NCBI RefSeq assembly: GCF_000226565.1 | Contig: NC_016041.1 | Location: 1,674,001-1,738,000 of the forward strand | From: Glaciecola nitratireducens FR1064 | GTDB lineage: Bacteria; Pseudomonadota; Gammaproteobacteria; Enterobacterales; Alteromonadaceae | Direction of reading: 5' to 3' | DNA: 64,000 nt | Shown here: piece by piece, positions 1 through 7,196 of the stretch | Position numbering within the stretch: position 1 is the stretch's first letter | Layout: every line of letters begins with the position of its first letter | Made by a program: the position numbers and the translations under genes | Notes under the pieces: generated by a model | What the model was told of the DNA's origin: nothing | The model's database searches: none | The model's input: only the letters and a program-made list of their open reading frames with translations

Positions 1-412
1 GCAAATTACCCTTTTTATCAATTATGTAGCTGCTCGGCATCCCAACCAACTCATAGTCAGAGGCAACTTCACCTTGTGGGTCAAGAAGGATACGAAAACT
101 AGCAGGGTAGCTTTTCAGGAACGCTGCTATTGAGGATTTATCCTGATCTAAGTTAATGCTAATAACTTCAAAGCCTTGTTTGCCGTATTTTGCTTGCATA
201 TCGTTCATCCAAGGAAAAGAGGTACGGCAGGGTTTGCACCAGCTTGCCCAAAAATCCAAATAGACGACTTTGCCTTTAAAGTCGTTGAGGGATACTAAAT
301 GTTCGCTTGAATGATAATCGGTGAGCGTAAAGTCCTTCGCGCTGGCAGCATTGGCCAAACTCGCCGTGAAGAACAAGGTAATAAAGATTAAGACATGTAA
401 TTTTGTTCGCAT
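1..412 (-). CDS. TlpA-like periplasmic thiol:disulfide thioredoxin (3' end outside window)
   Basis: The gene starts at 412 on the minus strand and runs off the left edge, so 137 codons are visible. Residues 1-24 form a signal peptide or anchor (short basic start, hydrophobic stretch, Ala-x-Ala region). The thioredoxin-fold core follows: a FWASWCKPC active site with the CxxC pair at C59 and C62, then the alkyl hydroperoxide reductase/TlpA-like continuation and the MPSSY cis-proline loop near the edge. The family exchanges disulfides in the periplasm, often for cytochrome maturation or metal-protein assembly. It sits behind the metal-uptake cluster on the same strand, separated by about 180 bp that contain a regulator-box-like sequence. 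The exact partner is unknown; the family call is secure. Confidence 0.88.
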   Translation of the reverse strand, partial: MRTKLHVLIFITLFFTASLANAASAKDFTLTDYHSSEHLVSLNDFKGKVVYLDFWASWCKPCRTSFPWMNDMQAKYGKQGFEVISINLDQDKSSIAAFLKSYPASFRILLDPQGEVASDYELVGMPSSYIIDKKGNL

Positions 413-458
413 AATGACACTTAACTATTTTTATATGCCCGAAGTGTATTTTGCGAAA

Positions 459-475
459 CTTAAGAGAACCTTAGC
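459..475. promoter_or_regulatory. Imperfect CTTAAG-N5-CTTAGC box upstream of the TlpA-like gene
   Basis: CTTAAG, five bases, then CTTAGC lies about 47 bp upstream of the thioredoxin start, at the same distance as the better box in front of the response regulator. A further CTTAAG hexamer is at 491-496. The PmrA/QseB family of response regulators is known to bind direct repeats of this form. Regulation is inferred. Confidence 0.4.
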
Positions 476-593
476 TGATACCTATTTTTTCTTAAGATAA
501 GTTAAAATAAGATAGTGAGATTTAAATAAGGTCATTAAAAAGTGCAGGAATAAGTGAACTTGCTTGTTTTGGGACATGCACGAAAAGGGTGCC

Positions 594-1289
594 TTAGCTC
601 TCAGATATATAGGATATCAGTCCGAAGATTGCAAAAAACAGAGGTTGATGTACCAGATAAATTACTAGGCTATGCTTGCCGGGTAGGGCTATCCAAGTGT
701 TTTTAGAAAAGCGCTTTAGCGGGTCGTTTCTCAAGAACGCTGTTGACGCAAACCATATCCCGATAAATACCACACCTAACCACGGAAATAGCCCAACATA
801 GTCGTTAGAATATCGTGGTAACAAATCTCGAATATAGATAAATGGCCATAGTCCGGAAACCCAGCCTATATTATAAATTGTGATAATGCCGAGTCCGATA
901 ATAAGTGACGTACCAGGTTTATTGGCAAAAAATATGCAGAGGATACTGGCGACAGCGATAAAGTGTAATACACCGAAATAAATATAGTTATTAGGCACCA
1001 TTAACAACGAAACCACACTGATTGCCAAAGCACTGGCTATGATTTGGATTAGCCGCTTGCTGAACTTTTTCCAGTTCACGACTTTGTGATATGACAAATG
1101 CAGAGATGCGCCTAAACAAATAAAAAACGAAATCAGTATTATGTGTCTAAAGGTTCGCCACCCTTCGCCATCAGGTGTGTTCCAGTCAACATAGCCGAAA
1201 AACTTTAAGTCATAAATAAAGTGAAATATTACCATTAGAACAATGGCAAAAGTACGTAGCGCGTCGATAGTGAAAATTCGATTATTAAT
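594..1289 (-). CDS. DUF1624 (HGSNAT_cat-like) integral membrane acyltransferase-family protein, probable ATT start
   Basis: A multi-helix membrane protein of the heparan-alpha-glucosaminide N-acetyltransferase catalytic-domain family (DUF1624). The frame opens directly after the stop of the upstream gene (TAA at 1295-1293). Conserved N-terminal residues RIFTIDALRTFAIVLM precede the first ATG at 1235, so translation from that ATG would lose the family's D-x-LR signature and half of the first helix. No ATG, GTG or TTG lies in between. The ATT at 1289-1287 has GGAG (1302-1299) nine bases upstream and is the best start, giving 231 residues; ATG 1235 (213 residues) is the fallback. Last gene of the metal cluster, three bases behind the outer-membrane-type protein. 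Substrate unknown. Confidence 0.72.
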   Translation of the reverse strand: MNNRIFTIDALRTFAIVLMVIFHFIYDLKFFGYVDWNTPDGEGWRTFRHIILISFFICLGASLHLSYHKVVNWKKFSKRLIQIIASALAISVVSLLMVPNNYIYFGVLHFIAVASILCIFFANKPGTSLIIGLGIITIYNIGWVSGLWPFIYIRDLLPRYSNDYVGLFPWLGVVFIGIWFASTAFLRNDPLKRFSKNTWIALPGKHSLVIYLVHQPLFFAIFGLISYISES

Positions 1290-1292
1290 GGT

Positions 1293-2003
1293 TTAAAACT
1301 CCATTTCTAAAGCAAAGCGTAGCGTATGATCAGTTGACTTACCATTCAAGCCCGCAATGAAACCTAATTCCCATTTAAGCTGGCGTTGCCCCTCAAAACG
1401 ACTGATCCCCATAAACGCTGGACCGATGCCTAAAAATTCATGCTTCGAATATATCTCGATAGCCGGTTGAATTTCCGGTATCCAGCGATATCTGTACTTC
1501 AACCTAAAGTCGCCTTGCAGCGTTTTATCTGAGTCACTTCCCCAACTCTGACTGACGAGAAAATTAACGGTTAAACTGGTGCGTCCAAATTCTTTTTCGG
1601 CAAGTATGCCGGTGGTAAATTCCCAACTGTCTTTTTCATGCCCTTTTTCTAATTCAAATAATGCTCCCCAATCGGCCCAGTATTCACCTTGATCGCTTAG
1701 CATCCAACGCGTTTCAATTTCATATGAGTGTAATCCGAAGTTATCCTCTTTGTCCCGCTCACCGACAAAATAACCTTCTACTGTGACATACTCCGAAATA
1801 GCCTGGCCGTAAGCAATTCGCTGCAATAGCGCATTGCCATCATCATTTTTTCGTGAACTAAAACGCCATTCAAATTCACGCTCAAAGGGTAAAACGTAAG
1901 GATGATAAACTTTGTCAACAGCCTCACTAGCGCTGCTCTCGAAAGATGTGCTATTTAGTACAAGAATGTACAAACACATAAAAATGGGGGCTAGATGTTT
2001 CAT
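1293..2003 (-). CDS. Predicted outer-membrane beta-barrel-type protein of the metal-uptake cluster
   Basis: A 236-residue protein with a signal peptide (residues 1 to about 25, ending SSASEA). After it come alternating hydrophobic/aromatic beta-strand patterns rich in Tyr, Trp and Phe, and a terminal Phe (ALEMEF), the usual outer-membrane barrel ending. I do not recognise a named family. The start overlaps the stop of the FTR1-like gene by four bases, which points to translational coupling in one operon. Because the neighbours are a permease, a cupredoxin-like protein and a two-component system, a passive outer-membrane role in metal uptake is plausible but inferred. Confidence 0.7.
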   Translation of the reverse strand: MKHLAPIFMCLYILVLNSTSFESSASEAVDKVYHPYVLPFEREFEWRFSSRKNDDGNALLQRIAYGQAISEYVTVEGYFVGERDKEDNFGLHSYEIETRWMLSDQGEYWADWGALFELEKGHEKDSWEFTTGILAEKEFGRTSLTVNFLVSQSWGSDSDKTLQGDFRLKYRYRWIPEIQPAIEIYSKHEFLGIGPAFMGISRFEGQRQLKWELGFIAGLNGKSTDHTLRFALEMEF

Positions 2004-2839
2004 TGAACAACTCCAAAAGCAGTGCTTTTGCCTTCGATAAGTTTAAATCTCATCAAAAGCGTAAATATAATAAGTGTGGAAGCACTAAGAATGACTAGGT
2101 AAATGAGCGTAGGTGTTGCGTCATATCCAACAAGTACATGAAAGAACTGGCCATACTCATTACTGTCAGCAATAAAACGGTTCGTATTCCAAAGAGGAAG
2201 GGATGAAGATAAAACATCAATTTGCTGCAAAATAGTGACTATATTACTGAGCTGTCCAGCTAAAAATATGGCCATCGCTAGCTTGAGTGGCAGGCTTTTA
2301 CCCATATTTCTAAATACGAAGAAAAGCAGGTAGCTAATGCTGAGACAAATTCCCAAACCGATGCTGACGCCAACATAAACACTGGAATACAGTTGAACTT
2401 GTAAAACCGATGCAAAAAACACCATAAAGTCGCTCGCATGTGGCAGCACAAGCAAAAATAAACTTAAGCTGAATAATACTTTACGCGTGCTGCTGTTATT
2501 CGTAATTTGTCCAACCAAGACGCTAGCAACGAAGCATAAAGCAAGCAAAATAAGCACAACTTCATATCCAATGCCATCAAGCGTCATTCCTAGCCAAGGA
2601 CGAACGCTGGTGATGAAGGCACTTAACAATAGTCCTAGAAATATCGCGCAAATAAAATAAATGTGATGATCTTGTTTTAGTTTGAAAACCTCACCAGCGA
2701 ATGATCCAATTGATTTTGTTTTCACCGGTTTCGTTTCTTTGCGGTATTCAAAATAAGAATGCCACGCGCAGAGATAGGCGTATAGGACAAAAATAGGCAG
2801 GGTTTCCTCAATAAAAATAAGTAAACTGTTGATCAGCAT
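2000..2839 (-). CDS. Divergent FTR1-family iron permease-like membrane protein
   Basis: 279 residues with about seven hydrophobic segments, beginning with a short N-terminal helix that carries paired acidic residues (E11-E12 in FIEETLPIF). Standard FTR1/EfeU permeases have REGLE-type motifs there for Fe(III) transfer; this protein keeps the architecture and one acidic motif but not the full REXXE sequence. It overlaps the cupredoxin-like gene upstream by seven bases and the barrel protein downstream by four, so the three are probably made together. FTR1 partners with a ferroxidase or cupredoxin domain in other systems, and this context supports the assignment. Metal specificity is not established. 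Confidence 0.7.
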   Translation of the reverse strand: MLINSLLIFIEETLPIFVLYAYLCAWHSYFEYRKETKPVKTKSIGSFAGEVFKLKQDHHIYFICAIFLGLLLSAFITSVRPWLGMTLDGIGYEVVLILLALCFVASVLVGQITNNSSTRKVLFSLSLFLLVLPHASDFMVFFASVLQVQLYSSVYVGVSIGLGICLSISYLLFFVFRNMGKSLPLKLAMAIFLAGQLSNIVTILQQIDVLSSSLPLWNTNRFIADSNEYGQFFHVLVGYDATPTLIYLVILSASTLIIFTLLMRFKLIEGKSTAFGVVQ

Positions 2840-3330
2840 TTTTCAATTTCCCCTGATGAATCAAGCTGCGTTGTCTCACAGTCTGTGACGATCACTTTTC
2901 CAACTGCAGTGTCAGGATGATATTCTCCAAAAAAGTAATATGTCCCTTTCGGAAGAGGGCCAACAAATAAAGTTGCTGTCGAATTCGCAAAAATGACTTT
3001 TTCACGGTTAAGGTCAAAGCTGTCAAACTCCTCTGGAGAGTCGTCATGATTGATGATGACTAGTTTTATTTTGGTGTTTTTTGAGATCGTGATGATACTC
3101 GGTTCAAACATGTTATTTTTCAGATTAAGAGTCACAAGCTTGGCCGCAAAGGCCGTGTCTATGCTTAGATAGATACTTACTAAGAATACGAAGGTCTGTT
3201 TTAGACGTTTATTGGTAGGTACTTTGTTATTGCTAGTTCTAGTGCGCTTAGCGCTATCTTGATTAGCACCGTTACAAGCAACTTTGTTGCTAACAGTCTT
3301 AGTTTTGAGAAAGCTTAGGGTAATAGTCAA
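2833..3330 (-). CDS. Periplasmic cupredoxin-like protein paired with FTR1-like permease
   Basis: 165 residues. A long polar N-region (1-40) precedes a signal-peptide-like segment (KRLKQTFVFLVS... ending AFA at about 60-62). The mature part of about 100 residues has the EfeO-type cupredoxin plan: a LNLKNNMFEPSIITI strand, a conserved His (H95) and a C-terminal loop FFGEYHPDTAVG. In that loop the usual Cys and Met copper ligands are replaced by Gly (G135) and Ala (A142), leaving H138 and acidic residues, so a blue-copper site is unlikely. The start overlaps the histidine kinase stop by four bases. It is likely a periplasmic metal carrier or donor for the permease. Confidence 0.75.
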   Translation of the reverse strand: MTITLSFLKTKTVSNKVACNGANQDSAKRTRTSNNKVPTNKRLKQTFVFLVSIYLSIDTAFAAKLVTLNLKNNMFEPSIITISKNTKIKLVIINHDDSPEEFDSFDLNREKVIFANSTATLFVGPLPKGTYYFFGEYHPDTAVGKVIVTDCETTQLDSSGEIEKC

Positions 3331-4712
3331 CGGAGATAGTCCTCAGTTGATTTAAATGTAACTTGAACGGATAAACCACCTAATTCTGAATCCAAAAAGC
3401 TCAGGCTTGCTCCGTGTGCCGCTAATATTTGAGCGACAATCGTTAGTCCTAATCCGCTGCCTAGAATGCCTTTTTTCACGGCGTCGTCGGTTCTATAAAA
3501 ACGCTTCAATACATTTTCCCGCATAGACACAGGAATACCAGGACCTGAATCTTCAATAGTAAGCACGACAAATTCTGCAGAGTTATTTATGGTCACTCTT
3601 ATTGAGCCTTTATCGGGTGAATACTTAATAGCATTGGTGATTAAATTTGAAATCAAAGTTTGCATCAGGAAAGGTTTTGACATAATAAATTGATACTCGC
3701 CAAGCAGTTCAATTGTTTGTTGTCTTTCTTCAATGTGCGGATATAAATCAGCAATAACGCTCTGACATATTTCTACTAAATCGACTTTCTCCTGATCTTG
3801 CAGCAGCAGTTCAGGATTTGTTTTACTTAGCATTAAAAGTTGATTAACTGCCTGAATCATTCTTTCGACATCTTCCTGCAGCTTTGGCAAGTCGGTGTTT
3901 AAGTCACTTGGATTATTCTGAATATTGTGCAGATTAATTTTCATAACACTCAAAGGAGTGCGTAATTCGTGTGCCGCATGTGATACAAATTCGCGCTCGC
4001 GCTCAAATGAAGAGCTTAGGCGGGTGAAAAGCAAATTGAGTGTTTGGATGACAGGCTCAAGTTCGGTACTTCGATTATTTATATTTAATGGGGATAAGTT
4101 GGTCGACTGGCGTTTTTGTAAGTCGCTAGACAATTGTTTTAACGGTGTTAGGCTTCTAGTAGTGATTAAAAAAATCAATAAGCCCAAAAATGGCATGACC
4201 CAAATAATGGGTTTTACTGCAGCTAAAATCATTTCTTCAACGATCAAGCCTCTTAAGCTTCGTTGCTGAGCCACCAATATCCACTCATTTTCCGCAAACT
4301 CGACTGCGAACAAACGCCAGCGCTTGCCGGAAAAACTAACATCTGAAAAACCCTGACTCAATTCACCAATGGGTTTGGTAGGTGTATTTTCAGTGCGAAT
4401 AACAGCTTTTTCATTGACGATTATTTGATAAGAAAACTCTACTCTTTGTTGCATATTTTGTGCTGCTAACTGCGGCATCGCCTTTTTTGATAAAAGTAAA
4501 GTTTGCTGCTCCGCGTTAGCGTTACCAGGATTGATAACACTCCAATTGACGGCAATAGGCATAAGGCCCTGCGCGATAATTTTTAACTCATCGTCATAGG
4601 TTTTGCTAGAGATAGCCGTACTTGAACGATAACCTTGAATTGCTGCACTAAAGACAACGAGAGTAAGCGAGCAAATAAGCAATAAAGTAAGCTGTTTACT
4701 GATGCTATACAT
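3327..4712 (-). CDS. Sensor histidine kinase, QseC/PmrB-like
   Basis: 461 residues: TM1 at about 8-25, a periplasmic sensor segment of about 140 residues, TM2 at about 163-184, then a HAMP-like linker, a HisKA domain with phospho-acceptor H248 in FVSHAAHELRTPLS, and a HATPase_c domain with N box (LISNLITNAIKYS), G1 box (EDSGPGIP) and G2 box (GSGLGLTIV). It phosphorylates the response regulator encoded two bases upstream. The periplasmic part shows no motif I can tie to a signal; the genes that follow suggest it senses a metal. Length and order match the QseC/PmrB group. Confidence 0.93.
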   Translation of the reverse strand: MYSISKQLTLLLICSLTLVVFSAAIQGYRSSTAISSKTYDDELKIIAQGLMPIAVNWSVINPGNANAEQQTLLLSKKAMPQLAAQNMQQRVEFSYQIIVNEKAVIRTENTPTKPIGELSQGFSDVSFSGKRWRLFAVEFAENEWILVAQQRSLRGLIVEEMILAAVKPIIWVMPFLGLLIFLITTRSLTPLKQLSSDLQKRQSTNLSPLNINNRSTELEPVIQTLNLLFTRLSSSFEREREFVSHAAHELRTPLSVMKINLHNIQNNPSDLNTDLPKLQEDVERMIQAVNQLLMLSKTNPELLLQDQEKVDLVEICQSVIADLYPHIEERQQTIELLGEYQFIMSKPFLMQTLISNLITNAIKYSPDKGSIRVTINNSAEFVVLTIEDSGPGIPVSMRENVLKRFYRTDDAVKKGILGSGLGLTIVAQILAAHGASLSFLDSELGGLSVQVTFKSTEDYLR

Positions 4713-4714
4713 AA

Positions 4715-5380
4715 TTACCTTGCTTGTTTAGGAACGCTATAGCCAACGCCTCTAATGGTTTTGATAAACTGTTCAGGTAGCCGTTTTCGCAAATTATGAA
4801 TGTGCACTTCAATGGCATTGCTACTGACTTCTTCACCCCATTCATACAGCGTTTTTTCGAGGTGTTGTTTGCTTTGTATCCTGCCATGGTTCTCCATTAA
4901 TGCTTTAAGCAGCATGAACTCGCGTCGCGGCAGTTCAACTTTCTCGCCTTTAACCCCAAGCTCGTGCGAGGCGACGTCTAAACTTACCTCATTTATGTCG
5001 ATTAAAGAAGACGTTGCGGTGCCTAAGCGACGCTCCATCGCTCTTAAACGCGCTAATAATTCTTCAATATCAAAGGGCTTTGCGAGATAGTCATCAGCTC
5101 CTGCATCTAAACCGTCAATTTTATCGGTAGTAGTGTCTCTTGCAGTAAGAATAATGACGGACAAGTCTGCGTATTTTTTCTTGGCAATTTTCAGCAATTC
5201 AATGCCGTCCATATCTGGCAGGCCCAAATCGAGTATCATCATTGCAAACTCATTACTCGCTAACGAATCTAAAGCGCTTTTGGCAGAAGGCATATGCGTG
5301 ATGGCATAGCCTTTGTGTCGCAATGACTTGCTTAATTCTTCAGCAAGGCGAGTATCATCTTCAACTAGTAGTAGTCTCAT
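4715..5380 (-). CDS. OmpR/PhoB-family response regulator, QseB/PmrA-like
   Basis: 221 residues with a full receiver domain (acidic pocket E7/D8/D9, phospho-acceptor D51 in ILDLGLPDMDG, conserved T79 and K101) and a C-terminal winged-helix DNA-binding domain (about 125-218, ending IRGVGYSVPK). First gene of the minus-strand cluster; the kinase follows after two bases. A CTTAAG-N5-CTTAAG box 47 bp upstream of its start fits the binding site of this subfamily and suggests autoregulation of the operon. Function as the cluster's regulator is inferred from position. Confidence 0.93.
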   Translation of the reverse strand: MRLLLVEDDTRLAEELSKSLRHKGYAITHMPSAKSALDSLASNEFAMMILDLGLPDMDGIELLKIAKKKYADLSVIILTARDTTTDKIDGLDAGADDYLAKPFDIEELLARLRAMERRLGTATSSLIDINEVSLDVASHELGVKGEKVELPRREFMLLKALMENHGRIQSKQHLEKTLYEWGEEVSSNAIEVHIHNLRKRLPEQFIKTIRGVGYSVPKQAR

Positions 5381-5426
5381 GCGCTAAGTTTTTGAATAGT
5401 GTGTGGTGAGATATTATAACTGAATA

Positions 5427-5443
5427 CTTAAGTGAAGCTTAAG
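5427..5443. promoter_or_regulatory. PmrA/QseB-type operator, CTTAAG-TGAAG-CTTAAG
   Basis: A perfect direct repeat of CTTAAG with five bases between copies, upstream of the response-regulator gene. PmrA boxes are described as YTTAAK-N5-YTTAAK and QseB sites are similar. It could control the minus-strand operon and, less likely, the divergent RNase J-like gene more than 200 bp away. Confidence 0.62.
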
Positions 5444-5603
5444 GTTTTATCATCGAAGCTAGACGCACTGTCTTTAATACTCAATAATGTCGACGGTGTG
5501 TTGCATGGTGCAGTGGATATAGCAGTGCCCTCACAACTACTTCAAGAACTTTTGATCGGTTTTCGCTAAATTACTGTTTTTACAATAGCGCTTCGCAAAT
5601 AAG

Positions 5604-5648
5604 TGTCACTAGAAATAGGGGCACTAGAAATAGTGTCGCTAGAAATTT
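5604..5648. repeat. Three tandem 15-bp repeats upstream of the RNase J-like gene
   Basis: Units 5604-5618 (TGTCACTAGAAATAG), 5619-5633 (GGGCACTAGAAATAG) and 5634-5648 (TGTCGCTAGAAATTT) are imperfect head-to-tail copies. The array lies in the leader of the downstream gene, whose reading frame stays open through it. A multiple of three would keep the frame if it were translated. Confidence 0.75.
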
Positions 5649-5667
5649 AAAAAATCACGAGGTCATT

Positions 5668-7065
5668 ATCAACTACTTTCGAACCATTCGGCCATCTAAC
5701 AAAGACTTATTTTTCTTACCTCTAGGAGGCACGGGCGAAATAGGCATGAACATGAATCTATATGGCCACAATAATAATTGGCTTATGGTTGATTGTGGTG
5801 TCACGTTTAGAGCTCCATTGGATAGACTTGATGATCAAAATCCATCGGCAAAGCTGTTTGATATGGTGGCCCCCGATCCTGTGTTCATTGAAAATCGTCA
5901 AGAAAGTTTAGCCGGTATTGTGATCACTCATGCGCACGAAGACCATGTTGGCGCGGTTCCCGCTCTGTGGAAAAGATTTAAATGTCCAATTTATACAACT
6001 AAATTTACCGCAGAGGTGTTGCGTCGTAAATTGTATATGACAGATATTGCTGAGCTCGTGCAAATTATTGTTGTTGATCCTGGAACGACAATAGATATTG
6101 GGCCGTTTACGGTAAGCTGGTTAGCAATTACGCATTCTTTGCCGGACGCACATGCATTATTCATACAAACTCCGGTGGCCACTGTTTTTCATACTGCTGA
6201 CTGGAAAATAGATTTTAATCCAATAACAGATCAACCATTCAATGCTGCACCTTTTAAACAACTCGCTAAAATGAGGCCAACGGCAATGGTGTGTGACTCG
6301 ACAAATGCGCTGCGTTCAGGGTATTCGCTCTCAGAAGGGGATTGTGAGTTAGGGCTATTGCGCACTATTCAACAATGCCAAGGCCGAGCAATCGTCACCT
6401 GTTTCGGTAGCAATGTTGCACGTCTCATTAGTTTGGCACGAGTTGCTGCAAAAACTGGGCGATACATGACCTTGCTGGGGCGTTCGTTGGAAAATATGTA
6501 CAGCATTGCGCGAACAACAGGCTACTGGCCGGATGAATTAAAAATCTCACATCGGCGTGACATTGGCTATTTGCCAAAACATGAAGTATTAATTGTAGCA
6601 ACCGGCAGTCAAGGGGAGCCCCGAGCTGCATTAGGCAGGCTGGCTGGAGACAACCATCCAGATTGTGAAGTAGAAGCCGGTGATACCGTTATTTTTAGTT
6701 CAATTACTATACCCGGGAATGAGAAACCGATAGAGAAAATGGTCGAAAACTTAAAGTCTAAGGGGCTTAACGTCATACAATCAAATGAGTCTGTGCATAC
6801 GATACATGCTTCTGGTCATCCAAATCAGGAAGACCTAAGCGACATGTATGAATGGGTCTCCCCGAAGGTTGCTATTCCCGTGCACGGCGAGCCTGAGCAT
6901 CTTCATGCAAATGCTTTAATTGCGAAACAACAAGGAGTTGGAACTCAGCTTGTTGGCTTAAATGGCGACCTGTACCAACTCGCCCCGAGCATCAAATTAA
7001 TAAAGAATGCGGTTAAGGTTGGAAGGATAGACATTACCGACCTGAATAAATCAATCAGGACCTAG
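5668..7065 (+). CDS. RNase J-like metallo-beta-lactamase nuclease, start codon non-canonical
   Basis: A beta-CASP metallo-beta-lactamase of the RNase J group. Motif 2 reads THAHEDHVGA, later metal-binding residues lie in HSLPDAH and HTADWK, a beta-CASP segment follows (STNALRSGYS, GSQGEP), and the late motifs are HASGHPNQEDL and PVHGEPEHL. The family's first strand, FLPLGGTGEIG, is encoded at 5713-5745, in frame and upstream of the first ATG (5746). The frame is open back to 5488 but holds no ATG, GTG or TTG. GAGG at 5659-5662 sits five bases before ATC 5668 (and two before ATT 5665), so one of these is proposed; ATG 5746 is the default but would delete the first strand. Likely 5'-exonuclease/endonuclease in RNA processing; uncommon in gammaproteobacteria, where RNase E dominates. 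Confidence 0.8.
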   Translation: MNYFRTIRPSNKDLFFLPLGGTGEIGMNMNLYGHNNNWLMVDCGVTFRAPLDRLDDQNPSAKLFDMVAPDPVFIENRQESLAGIVITHAHEDHVGAVPALWKRFKCPIYTTKFTAEVLRRKLYMTDIAELVQIIVVDPGTTIDIGPFTVSWLAITHSLPDAHALFIQTPVATVFHTADWKIDFNPITDQPFNAAPFKQLAKMRPTAMVCDSTNALRSGYSLSEGDCELGLLRTIQQCQGRAIVTCFGSNVARLISLARVAAKTGRYMTLLGRSLENMYSIARTTGYWPDELKISHRRDIGYLPKHEVLIVATGSQGEPRAALGRLAGDNHPDCEVEAGDTVIFSSITIPGNEKPIEKMVENLKSKGLNVIQSNESVHTIHASGHPNQEDLSDMYEWVSPKVAIPVHGEPEHLHANALIAKQQGVGTQLVGLNGDLYQLAPSIKLIKNAVKVGRIDITDLNKSIRT

Positions 7066-7196
7066 GGCTGAATCATTGAACTCTTTCTTTACACGTTTTT
7101 ATTTACAGGGATAATGCTACTCTGAATCTTGTTTTATTATCGCCTTTAAAAAGAGGCAAAAGAGATCAGGTTAATGACAATTGGAGTGCTGCCAAG

